Shown here in pieces: positions 1 through 9,750 of a stretch of DNA of 64,000 nt (positions within the stretch are counted from its first letter, which is position 1; each line of letters begins with the position of its first letter). This DNA is from Progne subis subis (Eukaryota; Chordata; Aves; Passeriformes; Hirundinidae): positions 1 to 64,000 of the forward strand of contig JAKJHU010001547.1 of the NCBI GenBank assembly GCA_022316685.1, in the 5' to 3' direction. A program made the translations under genes and the position numbers. The notes under the pieces were generated by a model, which had not been told where the DNA came from, made no database searches, and worked only from the letters and a program-made list of their open reading frames with translations.

Positions 1-70
1 TCATGTCAGGGGAACACACAAACGCGGGGTGCCTCGGCAGGGACATGCAGTGTCCCTAGTGTCCCCAGTG

Positions 71-154
71 TCACAGCACACTCTCGTAGATGTCACTGGA
101 ATCCTGCTGTCCCTCGTGGGGTCCCGGCAGCTCCGTGTTTGTCACCTGTGGATC
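71..154 (-). CDS. Fc-receptor-like last coding exon
   Basis: After a CCCCACCCCAG acceptor the exon reads DPQVTNTELPGPHEG and ends DSSDIYESVL then TGA at 71-73. Family members usually show VTYxEL at the first position; here the tyrosine is Asn. The last motif keeps its tyrosine (IYESVL) but has Asp two residues before it, so it is not a standard ITIM. The frame join to the previous exon is unresolved. Confidence 0.6.
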   Translation of the reverse strand, partial: DPQVTNTELPGPHEGQQDSSDIYESVL

Positions 155-3100
155 CTGGGGTGGGGAGGGCCAGGGGACACCTGAGGGGGCCCTGGAAGTG
201 ACCCTGGTTGTGGGGGGGCTGGGTGGGGGGTGACACCCATAGGTGACATGTCTGTGTCCCCCCTGTACTCCGTGCCCGCTCAGTGCCCAGGATGTGGGGG
301 TCCAGCACTGCCCCCTCTTCCGGGGGTGTCCTGTGGGCATAAGGGGGGGTCTGAGGGTGTCTGGGGAGGGGGAAAGGCGAGTCCTGGCCGGAGCCCCCAA
401 CTGACCTGTCCTGGGGCTTCCTGGTGGCTGCAAGGAAAAGGGGGGGGTGACCATAGGATCCTGGGACCCCTGAACTTTTCTGGGACCTTGGCAGCTCCAA
501 CCACCCACGGGACCCCCAAATTACCACTGAAGCCCCAATTCCCACCTGACCCCTGATTCCCTCCTGGACACTCCAAGCAACCCTGAACCCTCCAGAACTT
601 CTGCACCATGCAGTGCCCCTACTCCCCCAATGTCCCCAAATCTCTGAGCCCCAGAATCCCAATCTCAGCAGGCAGGGAGACTGCCCCCAACTACCCCAGG
701 ACCCAAGTAAGATCTCCCAGTCTCCCTGCACGGCCCTCCAAGACCTCCCCAAACTCTTCAGGAGCTTGCAGTGCCGCCCCCAGTGTTCCTCAAAGCCCAC
801 ACAGAGATGCCCCTGGAGCCCATCTGAGACCGTCTAAATCCCCCGCAAACTCCCCAGGACCCCCAGTCAAGGTCACTGTGGGCTCAGTTTCCTCTGGCTC
901 AGGGGTTCTGGGTGCTGTCCCAGCTCTGTCCCCACTCTGGGGGCTTCCCCTCACTCCAGGACCCCAATCCCCACCCCTCTCCCCTCATTGTCACCCACCC
1001 CGGCGGTGCCACCAGTGACAGCCCCCGATGACAGCCAGGAGCAGCACCAGGAACAGGAGGGTCCTGCCGACATTCACAGCCACTGCGGGGACAGAGGGGA
1101 CACATCGGGGTCACCATGAACCCCAGGGATTGTGAACACCCCGGTGACAGCATGTGACCCCACCTGTGATCCAGGGTGAGCCGGGGGTCACCTCCAGGGC
1201 CAGCTCGGGGCTGAGTGCCCGGTGCCCATTCAGCTGGTTGGTGGCCACGCACTGGTAGGTGCCCGATTGTCCCACATCGGTGTCCCCGAGCTCCAGGAGG
1301 GGACCCTGGGCCACCTCCTGCCCGTCGCGCAGCCAGGTGAAGGTGACAGGGCTGAGCCCACCTGCACCGAGCAGCGCAGGGTCACGGGCTCACCTGCGCG
1401 CACCCGCAGCGCCGGGGGACCGGGGGTGACGGTGGCATTGGCCACGGGCACTGCGGGGACACGTACGGGGCTGGCACCGGGCGAGGCGGGATGGGGGTGC
1501 CGCGGGTGGGGTCACCCCCGGCCCGAGGGTCCCGCTCACCCAGGACGGTGACATTCAGGGGGACGCTCTCGGCCACGCTGTCCCCGTCGCTGACCCGGCA
1601 GTGATAGCGGCCGCTGTCATTGTCCCCAACGTGGCGCAGCTCCAGGCGGGGGCCGGTGCCCAGCAGTGCCCCTGAGCCCCCCCGGTGCCAGCTGAAGGAC
1701 AGCGGACCTGTCCCCGTGGTCACCGCGCAGCGCAGCTCCAGGCGGTCCCCCAGTGCCACCTGTGCCCCGGGGGGCTGCGCCCACAGGGACACCCCCGAGG
1801 GCGGGACCCCTGCGGGAGGGGGACACCAGGGGACAGTGAGGGACATGGAGAGGTGCAAGGATACCCCAGGGAGGAAGAGGAGATGCAGAGCTGGGCCAGG
1901 GGGCATGGAAAGGAACCCCAAAGAAGGATGGGGAGGTGAGTGAGGGACACCCGAAGAGGGATTTGGGGGATACCAGGGAGGGTGTGGGACAGAGGGAGGG
2001 GATGTGGGTGCCTGGGGGCTATGGGGAGGAGATCAGAAAGGGGTGGGGGAACTCAGGGACCGGTGAAGGAGCCATTGAGGCTCAGGGGACCCAGCAAGAG
2101 AACCAGCAGAAGACGAGGAACCCGACAAAGGAATGGGGTTCCCAGGCACGTCTAGGGGACCCATGGAAGCTGTATTGGCTCCCAGTGCCTATCCACGCAC
2201 TCACTGTGCACCCTGATGTGGAGCCGGGCGCTGCTCTTCTGCACGGTTCCCCCTCGAGCGCACCTGGCAGCTGTAAGTCCCCGAGTGGGAGATCCCCACG
2301 GCAGGCACCAGGAGCTGTGGGGACTCCTGCGGGCCCCCCAACAACTGCCCGTCCTGGTAGAAGAGGTGCAGGAGTGGGACTCGGGGCCGCAGGGGGCTGG
2401 GGGTGCTGAGGCAGCTGAGATTGAGGGGGGACCCCTCAGTGAGCTCGGAGGGACCCTCCAGCACGGGCACCGTGAAGAGCTCTGGGAAGGAGAGGGGAGG
2501 TGAGGACTGTGACTCTGAGTCCACTGGGAGGTGGCGTTGGGGGTGTCAGGATATGGGAGTTCCAGCCGTGGGGGTGCTCACCGTGCACTGTCACTGTCAC
2601 GGGCATTGACTCCAACTGCTTGCTCCTCACCCAGCCCTGGCAGCGGTAGCGGCCGCTGTGGTGCAGCTGCAGGGGAGACAGGAGCAGCTCAGTCCCCTGA
2701 GGGAACCCCCCAGATCCTTCTCATCCTGGTAAATTTGCACCTCGGTGACCGACATGTTGGGAATGCCCCGGCAGCGCAGTGTCACCGTGTCCCCTTCCAG
2801 CAGCGTCACTGCTGGCACCTGCAGCATCAGCGAGTCTGTGGGACAGGAGGGACCCATCACACTGAGGGGCTCCAGAGAGGTCCAAGGTGGGTGCCCATGG
2901 CACTGGGGACATCTGGGTGGAGTCTCCATTGCACGGGAGGATCTCAGGGACACCAGGAACATCCCTGTGGCACAGGTGTCACCACGGGGTTCTCATCGCA
3001 CTGGGATGCACTGGGATGCACTGGCATGCACTGGGATGCACTGGGATGTCCCTGAGTGCAGGGGACAGGATCTTGCCACATGAGGGGCGTGAGGCCACCC

Positions 3101-4188
3101 ACAGAGTGGTTCCCACCCATAGCTGTCAGGGCCCACCCTGATAATTTAAGGTCCCCCCTCACCATTGAAGATGCGCACGGGGGGGCTGAGCCCACTGCCG
3201 GGTCTGTCACACGTGTAGGTGCCACTCTCGGTGACAGTGATGCGGTCACGTCCCTCCTGCCCCCAGCGCTGCCCGTCCTTGTACCAGGTGGTGGCACCGG
3301 CGGTCCCCGAGCCCTGGCAGGTCAGTGTCACCCGGTCCCACAGCACCGCCGGTGTCCAGGGGGGCTCCACCAGGAGCTGGATGCTCTGGGCTCCTGCGGG
3401 TGACAGGGGACACCAGCCTGCCAGGGCCACCGCGGGGCTGGGGACAGCGGGCTGGGGACAGGGCACCCCCCGAGGACTCACCAGCGAGGCCGAGGGTCTG
3501 GGCTGGAAGGGAGAAGGGACAGGGCTGGGTGGGGGTGGCACCGTGGGGACAGCAGCACCAGGGGAATGAGGTGTGCTGTCTGTCCCCAAAGTGTCCCCAC
3601 AGGAACACTGCTGAAGCACGGAGGTCTTGAGGACAGGGACACCTCGGTCACCCGGGGCTGAGGCAGGACATGGGGACACTGTGGACACCCCACGCTTGCA
3701 CAGGTCACCTCCACCATCCTCACAGCACCTGTCCCCACAGACACATCCCCATGGCCCTGTGCCCATGATCCCATTCCCATGGCACCTGTCCCCATGCCCC
3801 ATCTGCATGCTACATGGCCCTTGTCCCTGTCCCTGCATCCCTGTTCCCCTGTCCCCACGGCTGCCCCAGCCCCAAGGTTCCTTTTGTCACGTCCTTGTCC
3901 CCACAGCTCTATCCCCCTGTTCCTGTCCCCACATCCCAGTTCCCCTCTTCTTGTTCCCCTGTTCCTGTCCCCACAGCCACCCCACAACTCTGGTCACACT
4001 CGCTCCATGCCCATGCTCTGGCTCTGCTGCCCTTGGGGACCTCGGAGGACCCCACAGCCCCCCTGGGCCCCCTCCCCACCACTCTCTGCCCCACCAGGGC
4101 CCATCCCCGGGGTGTCAGGCCCGTGCCTGGGGCACTCACCCCACAGGAGCAGTGCCACCTTCCCGGCCATCCCCGTGTCCCCGGCCAT
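71..4188 (-). CDS. Fc-receptor-like type I membrane protein, five Ig domains (multi-exon gene model)
   Basis: Predicted cell-surface immune receptor of the Fc receptor/FCRL family. Exons in transcript order: 4140-4188 (start), 3482-3502 (21-nt leader mini-exon), 3163-3393 (Ig1), 2582-2835 (Ig2), 2205-2481 (Ig3), 1540-1809 (Ig4), 1164-1450 (Ig5), 999-1082 (transmembrane), 406-427, about 269-330 and 71-154 (tail). All have AG/GT boundaries, and the Ig exons are joined in phase 1. The 21-nt second signal exon and the start of Ig1 (LLVEPPW) are family hallmarks. Ig2, Ig3 and Ig5 have lengths not divisible by three and each changes frame once inside the domain, so the gene as given cannot make the full protein: either a pseudogene or consensus errors in G/C runs. 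The join of the last tail exons is also uncertain in phase. LILR/CHIR-type receptors are the main alternative but lack this leader structure. Confidence 0.82.
269..330 (-). CDS. Fc-receptor-like cytoplasmic exon, tyrosine site changed
   Basis: In phase with the 22-nt exon it gives TPPEEGAVLDPHILGTERAR. In related bird receptors, as I remember them, this position carries a VLYTHV-type tyrosine motif; here it is VLDPHI. The donor (GTACAG) is weak, and the next join is not in phase with the tyrosine-containing reading of the last exon. Confidence 0.42.
406..427 (-). CDS. Fc-receptor-like cytoplasmic mini-exon
   Basis: A 22-nt exon with TTGCAG acceptor and GTCAGT donor. It joins the transmembrane exon in phase, giving ATRKPQDR, and leaves two bases that fit the next exon. 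Confidence 0.55.
999..1082 (-). CDS. Fc-receptor-like transmembrane exon
   Basis: The 84-nt exon between CCCCGCAG and GTGGGT is in phase with Ig5. It encodes a short juxtamembrane piece, the hydrophobic helix TLLFLVLLLAVIGGC and the basic stop-transfer end HWWHRR. No charged residue lies in the middle of the helix, so pairing with a signalling adaptor through an acidic or basic membrane residue is not indicated. Confidence 0.75.
1164..1450 (-). CDS. Fc-receptor-like Ig domain 5 exon, with frame error
   Basis: Begins PVANATVTPGPPALRVRAGE and VTLRCSVQVGSA, then changes frame at the CCC run near 1351-1355. The other frame continues with VAQGPLLELGDTDVGQSG, TYQCVATNQLNGHRALS and LALEVTPGSPWIT. 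The length of 287 nt is one short of a multiple of three. NAT is a possible N-glycosylation site. Confidence 0.78.
1540..1809 (-). CDS. Fc-receptor-like Ig domain 4 exon
   Basis: The exon is 270 nt and open throughout, phase 1 to 1. Core motifs are LELRCAVTTGTG, FSWHRGG, NDSGRYHC and VPLNVTVLG, a complete C2-like Ig fold with both cysteines. Donor GTGAGC follows. Confidence 0.84.
2205..2481 (-). CDS. Fc-receptor-like Ig domain 3 exon, with frame error
   Basis: Reads ELFTVPVLEGPSELTEG, LNLSCLSTPS, LFYQDGQLLGG and SGTYSCQVRS. After this point (about 2250-2257, a GGGGG run) the frame must change by one extra base, or two missing, to reach the expected SSARLHIRVH end before GTGAGT. The 277-nt length agrees with such an indel. 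Confidence 0.76.
2582..2835 (-). CDS. Fc-receptor-like Ig domain 2 exon, with frame error
   Basis: Begins DSLMLQVPAVTLLEGDTVTL and includes CRGIPN and YQDEKDLG. Its length is 254 nt, one short of a multiple of three. The reading frame changes at the six-G run (minus strand) near 2706-2711. Downstream the other frame gives a normal domain end with HHSGRYRCQG and a VTVTVH strand before GTGAGC. One missing G explains both the length and the frame change. Confidence 0.78.
2999..3048. repeat. Short 10-bp tandem repeat, ACTGGGATGC type
   Basis: Five imperfect copies of a 10-bp unit within the Ig1-Ig2 intron. The unit resembles the ACTGGGGAT units of the large array at 20.8-22 kb. Confidence 0.8.
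3163..3393 (-). CDS. Fc-receptor-like Ig domain 1 exon
   Basis: The exon is 231 nt, phase 1 to 1, and open throughout. It shows the first Ig cysteine in VTLTCQGSG, the core WYKDGQ and the second cysteine in SGTYTC, and ends with VRIFN before GTGAGG. It is intact, unlike domains 2, 3 and 5. Confidence 0.85.
3482..3502 (-). CDS. Fc-receptor-like 21-nt signal-peptide mini-exon
   Basis: Flanked by TTCCAG acceptor and GTGAGT donor. It reads AQTLGLA across phase-1 junctions. A 21-nt second leader exon is characteristic of Fc receptor and FCRL genes, so this short exon is strong evidence for the family. Confidence 0.8.
4140..4188 (-). CDS. Fc-receptor-like exon 1, start codon and signal peptide
   Basis: Starts at ATG 4188 (MAGDTGMAGKVALLLW) and ends in phase 1 before a strong GTGAGT donor. 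The hydrophobic run VALLLW continues into the 21-nt exon at 3482-3502 (AQTLGLA), giving a typical cleavable signal peptide. A second ATG lies six codons downstream. The same exon, with lesions, recurs in inverted orientation at 8315-8361. Confidence 0.8.
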
Positions 4189-4528
4189 GTGGACTGGCTG
4201 TCACTCGCTGCTGTGGCCACCGGTCCCCTTGGTGGTGGCTCTTGGGATGAGGAGGAAGGAAACGAGGTCACGTCCGTCCCCACGTGTAGGTGGCCCTTGG
4301 TGGGGGCAGGGTGGGGCAGGGTGGAGACACAGCAGGGGACAGGCTGGGGACATTATGGGATAGTCTGGGGGCTTTGTGGGGGATGGCGTTCCCAGGAGTG
4401 GGGGCCTCAGGGGTTGTGGGGAAGCAAGGATGGGTGTCCAGGAGAATGGGGATCCAGGGCAACCGGGGTCTCCATGCCGGGGGGGATTCAGGGATGGGGG
4501 TCCTGTGGGAACATGGTGCCCAGGGATT

Positions 4529-7129
4529 TCGGGTCAAGGGATTTCAGGTCCCATGGTTGTGGGTGCAGGGGGAAAGAAGGGGATCCTCGGGAAGACGGCT
4601 TCTGGGGGAAGAAGCAGCCCATGGGAATGGGATCAGGGCAATGTTGGTCCTGGGCAATGGCAGTCCTGGATGGGGTCCCAGGAGGAGAGAGCAAGGGAAT
4701 AGGGGTTCCATGGTTGCGTTCCCAGGGGAATGGGGATCTCAGGCAGTGCTTGGAGAGTACGGGGGTGGCAGCTCCTTCCCGGGGTGCCTCCAATTTTGGG
4801 GTGCTGCAAGTGATGAAAGATTTTCTCTTTCTCTTTTCTGAAGCAGAAGGAAGAGGCCGTTTGTGCTGAGCTGAGGACGTGGGTTCTGTCTGTGAGGGCA
4901 CATACAGAGGCGTCCTGCCCTGAGGGAAAAGGGCTCCTCTGCTCTGGGGACACCTGGGTCTTGTCCCAGGCTCCTGTCCCAGGGGGCTCCTCATTCTGGG
5001 GTTCCCACATCCTTGGGGATTCCTGTCCCAGAGGTGGCACATCCTGGGGACCTCTGTCCTGGGGGGACCCTGAGCATTCCCGCTGTCCCCAGTGGAGCCC
5101 TGTGACCTCTGCGGTGCCCAAACTTAAGGGGCCTGATACATGACCTTGCCTGATGATGGTAAATGCCAGGCTAAATTTGGCTGAATTCCCTGATGCCCAA
5201 ATGGCTGAGACAAAATTATACATCCATGAAATAAAGGCAAATCATTTTCCCACACCTTTTTTATTTTCCCCAATCAAAAATAAATTCTTCAAAAGTCAAC
5301 TGACAATGTATAAAATGGTCTGGTTGATGGAATCCTTTAATCGTTGCTCTCACCAAGACGTTCACACAAAGACACAAACAATCACAAAGAATTAGCTTTT
5401 GGTTCCCTTTAGGGGCCCATTGGTACGTCCCCACAGCAGCGTTTGCTTGTGGGTAACACAGAGTGTGGAATGTCCCCGAGTGTCCAACAGCTCCGTGGGA
5501 TGTTCCCTGCCTGCTGGGCAGCAACCCAGCCCCATGAGGAAGGCTTTGGTTGGGCCATATCCAGGAACTCTTCCCATTGTTCTCCTTCCCACCCTATGAT
5601 TCACATTGATTGACTTCCCATGGGTTCTGCTCCCAAAAGGGGACAAACTCTGTCCATCCTTGGAACAGCGCACAGGAGTCCATGGAAATGCCCCTGTGTC
5701 CCTCAGGGTCTGCTTCTCTTTCCAATGCCTCCACCCTGCCCTGAATTCCCTGCCTGGGCACTCCCTGTTTCCTGCTGGGACATTCCCAGATCCACGTGTG
5801 GAGCCCCTGCTCAAGATTGCCACACTTCTCCCTCTCTTCTGCTGCCACATCCAGAACCCAAACATTCTTCCCGGCAGGTTCCAGAGGGCTGCAGGTTTGG
5901 TTCAGGAAGGAGGGTCCCAGTCAGGTTGTTGAGCAGAGGGCTGTGGGATTTGCAGCACTTCTGGGGCTCTCTCAGCCCCTTGCTGAGAGGGACAGAACGA
6001 TCAATTGCTTGCATTTCCGGACTGGGTTTCCTCAGGGCTGCCCCTGCAGGGGGTGTTTCCAGCCAGCCCTGCTCTGAAAACCATCAAAGGCCCTGGCACA
6101 GCCACTGCTTGGCCTCCCATTGGCTTTTATGCTTCTTGAAGGGCTGAGCAAACCACAGGCAGCCTTTTGTGCCCACAGAAATTCTCACCTTTGCAGCAGC
6201 TCTGAAGCTGCCGAATCAAAGCCGAAGGGGCCGGGGTGGACTCTCAGGGGCTGGCGGCCACCTGGGGCTGGGCAGAGCAGGGCCGGAGAATGCCCATCCC
6301 GGTGCCGTGGGGCTGGGCCCTGCCTGTGCCCCACACTGCATGTCCACTGTGCTTCAGGAGGAGCAGTTTGGGAGCTCCTTCCTGCCTGGGGCTCTCATTC
6401 CCAGCTGCTCTTGCCAGCTCAGATCCTGCAGGGGACGAGTGAGAATGGAGAAGCCTGGAACAGGTGATTTCTTCCAAAACCCACAAAAGACCCAAAGTGT
6501 CCCAGTACCCTCAGGACAGAAACCCCATGGGGGACAGAGTGGGGGATCAGGAGAGAGCAGGGGCAGCCCCCAACAGCTTCAGCCACTACAGACCTGGGGG
6601 ATCTCAGCCCCACAGCTGCAGTTTGGAGCCAAATCAGCCATTTTTCCAAGGGAAAAAGCTGCAGCTTTCCATCACTGTGCTGGGCAGAGGGGGCAGGATG
6701 GTCATTGGTGTTTGTGGACAGAGGGAGACATCCAACGAGTGTCACAGGAGGGTTCAGCTGGAGGGTCTTGTCTGTGCCCTGTTCCCACTCTGAGACCCTT
6801 CAAGGGATGGGGGGATTGGGGTGGTTTGTGGAGGTACTGGGGGGTGTCTGTGCCGTCCCCAGTGACACCAACCTCCTGTAACCCCCCACTTGTAAACCCC
6901 ATGGTGCTTCTCAGATGCAGCAGTGTCTTGGAGAGGGCTGTGGAATCCCAGGCGCGCTCTGGAATTGCCTGTGTCTCCACAGCAGCTCTGTCAAAAACCT
7001 AAAGATGCCCCTTGGCCCCCTGAAATGCCCACTCGGCCTCTGCAGCCCCTCATTCCCCTCCTTCCTCCCGGCACTTGCTGCCTGCAAGGTTGTTCCTCTT
7101 CCAGCCTTGGCGCCCAGTGAGCCTCCCAA
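4529..7129. other. Spacer between inverted arms, no recognised gene
   Basis: Unique-looking sequence. 5140-5400 is AT-richer. No convincing exon, LTR or domain was seen, and the ORFs here are short and unrelated to known domains. Confidence 0.5.
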
Positions 7130-7974
7130 TTATGATTCATCTGTAGGAAGGATCTCCAGCTCTAACATCAAGAAGAAAAGAAGAGAAATCGTAGTGGTGA
7201 CTCACTTCCTGAGGGGAAGCAGAGGGCCCCATAAGTGCACAGACCCATCCCGCAGGAAAGTCTGCTACCTCCCTAGGGACTGGGTAGGAAATATCACTGA
7301 GAGACCTCCTGGGCTGATTCAGCCCTCTGATTATTACCCACTGCTGGTACTACCGAACTGGCAGTGGATGAAGATTGGAAAGAGGAGTGTCCAGGCGATT
7401 AAAAGGACTTCAGGGCACTGGGCCAGGAGGTTGATAAGACAGGGCCCAGGTAGTATTCTTCTCAGTACCTTTGGTGGCAGAGAAAAAATGATGAAAGAAG
7501 TAGGGAGAACTCACATCATTAACAAAAGTTGGCTTAAGGTTGTGTCATGGACAAAATTTCAGATTCTTTGATACATAGGAGCAATTACTTTTAGGGGCAC
7601 TTAATTGGCTGGAAGCAGGTGTGATAGATCTCTGTGTTAAGGGCAGAAGGTTCTAGCTCATGAAACTGGTAGAACTCGTTGAGAGGGCTTTAAAGACTAC
7701 GTTTGAAAGGGGAAGGGGATGCATCTGGGCTGCAAGGAAACTGGCCCAAGGGTGGTGAGCCTGGGTTAGGGGTGAAATCAGAAGCCCAGCTGAAGTGCAT
7801 GTATACCAGTGCACGCAGCATGGTAACAAACAGGAAGAGCTGAAGGGCAGGGTGCAGCGCAAAGCTTTGATGTAGTGGCCATCACAGGAAACGTGGTGGG
7901 ATGACTCACAAAGCTGGAGCACTGCACTCGATGGCTACAGCTCTTCAGAATAGACAGGAAGGAAGAAGCGGTGG
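7130..7974 (+). mobile_element. CR1 LINE fragment: end of ORF1 (esterase-like) and start of ORF2
   Basis: Degenerate translation from about 7190 to 7570 matches the C-terminal part of avian CR1 ORF1, an SGNH/esterase-like domain: QPSDYYPLLVL, AIKRTSGHWARRLI and HIINKSWLK. Between about 7785 and 7970 the reading resembles the start of the CR1 ORF2 endonuclease (NARSMVTNRKS-like text, ETWWDDSQ-like and RRDRQ-like stretches) in broken frames. Stop codons and frame changes show it is dead. It ends exactly where inverted arm B begins. Confidence 0.7.
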
Positions 7975-9081
7975 AATCCCTGGGCACCATGTTCCCCACA
8001 GGACCCCTATCCCTGAATCTGCCCCAGGCATGGAGACCCCAGTTCCCCTGGGATCCCCATTCTCCTGGACACCCATCCTTGCTTCCCACAACCCCTGAGG
8101 CCCCCACTCCTGGGAACGCATCCCCCACAAGCCCCCAGACTATGCCCATAATGTCCCCAGCCTGTCCCCTGCTGTGTCTCCACCCTGCCCCACCCTGGCC
8201 CCACCAAGGGCCACCTACACGTGGGGACGGGACTGACCTCGTTTCCTTCCTCCTCATCCCAGAGCCACCACCCAGGGGGACCGTGGCCACAGCAGCGAGT
8301 GACAGCCAGTCCACATGGCCGGGACACGGGGATGGCCGGAAGGTGGCACTGCTCCTGTGGGGTGAGTGCCCCAGGCACGGGCCTGACACCCCGGGGATGG
8401 GCCCTGGTGGGGCAGAGAGTGGTGGGGAGGGGGCCCGGGGGGCTGTGGGGTTCCCCTGAGGTCCCCAAGGGCAGCAGAGCCAGAGCATGGGCATGGAGCG
8501 AGTGTGACCAGAGTTGTGGGGTGGCTGTGGGGACAGGAACAGGGGAACAAGAAGAGGGGAACTCGGGATGTGGGGACAGGAACAGGGGGATAGAGCTGAT
8601 GGGGACAAGGACGTGACAAAAAGAACCTTGGGGCTGGGGCAGCCGTGGGGGACAGGGGAACAGGGATTCGGGGACAGGGACAAGGGCCATGTAGCATGCG
8701 GATGGGGCATGGGACAGGTGCCATGGGAATGGGATCATGGGCACAGGGCCATGGGGATGTGTCTGTGGGGACAGGTGCTGTGAGTTGTGGAGGTGACCTG
8801 TGCAAGCGTGGGGTGTCCACAGTGTCCCCATGTCCTGCCGTCAGCCCCGGGTGACCGAGGGTGTCCCTGTCCTCAAGACCTCCGTGCTTCAGCAGTGTTC
8901 CTGTGGGGACACTTTGGGACAGACAGCCACCTCATTCCCCTGGTGCTGCTGTCCCCCACGGTGCCACCCCCACCCAGCCCTGTCCCTTCTCCCTTCCAGC
9001 CCAGACCCTCGGCCTCGCTGGTGAGGTCCTCGGGGATGCCCTGTCCCCAGCCCGCTGTCCCCAGACCCCACGGTGGCCCTG
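7975..9081 (+). repeat. Inverted duplication, arm B
   Basis: Reverse-complement copy of 3422-4528, separated from arm A by about 3.4 kb. It carries a second, outward-facing copy of the Fc-receptor-like promoter region, exon 1 and mini-exon, but no Ig domain. Its right end meets the LTR of ERV-1 at 9080. Confidence 0.85.
8315..9020 (+). pseudogene. Fc-receptor-like leader exons, orphan copy
   Basis: Exon 1 copy 8315-8361 is 47 nt against 49 in arm A: a G is missing from each of two G runs, so the frame from the first ATG is lost. The donor GTGAGT is kept. The mini-exon copy at 9000-9020 keeps all 21 bases and both splice sites. No Ig exon follows because ERV-1 starts 60 bp later. Confidence 0.75.
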
Positions 9082-9722
9082 TCCTAGGGTGACTGTGTAT
9101 CCCCCAATTGTCTATTGGGTGCAAAGGGGAGGGGAATCGCCGTTTGTTTTTCCCCAGGAAAAACTGCTCCTTTGAGTGACCTTGAAGGCGGGGGAGTTGG
9201 GAACACTGCAAGACGAAAGAAGCTCTCTTGTTTTTCCCAGGAGTTAGTTAGTTATTTAGTGCTAGTGTTGTTAGACCGCTGTAGAATAGCTGAAGCTTTT
9301 TTCTTTTTTCTTTTTTTTTTCCCTTTTTTTCCTTTTTTTCCCCTCTCCTCGGACTGTTCCAACCTCTCCGGACTAAGGGACCTGGGGGAGCGGGAAGCCC
9401 GGGGCCTCCACAGGGGGACCCACCCACCAAGACCAGCCCTGCACATCTCCTTTCCTCCCAGCGCCAGTGGAGACAGAGCAACGAACACATCTTGACTATC
9501 TTCAAGAGGAGACCTTGTCCTTTTTAAGTTGTTTATCACTCCGTACAGCGGCACGAGAGCTCTTGTCCATCGGCTATTGTGCTGGGAAGTGCTTTGGCCT
9601 GTTTAATAAACGGGTTTTTTTCACTTCGCTCTGAGGAAAGTCTTTCCGAACTGGGTTGGGGGAGGGGAGGGATGGGGCGCTCCGGGGGAGAGTTTCTCCA
9701 AAATCTGCATGAAACCAGAACA
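9080..9722 (+). mobile_element. 5' LTR of ERV-1
   Basis: Begins TGTCCTAGGGTGAC and ends AAACCAGAACA, next to a primer-binding-like site. AATAAA lies at 9605-9610. The first bases match the start of the LTR at 61798-62473 read on the minus strand (TGTCCTAGGGTAAC). The T/C-rich run near 9300-9345 is part of it. Confidence 0.75.
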
Positions 9723-9729
9723 GACCTCC

Positions 9730-9747
9730 TGGCACCCGAACGTGGGG
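9730..9747 (+). promoter_or_regulatory. Primer-binding site of ERV-1
   Basis: TGGCACCCGAACGTGGGG lies 7 bp after the LTR end. It resembles retroviral lysine-tRNA-type sites with one change. Confidence 0.65.
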
Positions 9748-9750
9748 CTC

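Larger units (their letters stand above)
3422..4528 (-). repeat. Inverted duplication, arm A (5' end of Fc-receptor-like gene)
   Basis: Reads as the reverse complement of 7975-9081 through exon 1, intron 1, the 21-nt exon and upstream sequence. Differences seen are mostly single-base indels in G/C runs plus a few substitutions. Identity ends on one side within intron 2 (3422) and on the other at AATCCCTG (4528). Confidence 0.85.

Noticed and set aside
71..4188. LILR/CHIR-type receptor instead of Fc-receptor-like
   Set aside because: The 21-nt leader mini-exon, LLVEPPW start of Ig1 and the tail ending SDIYESVL fit Fc-receptor-like genes better.
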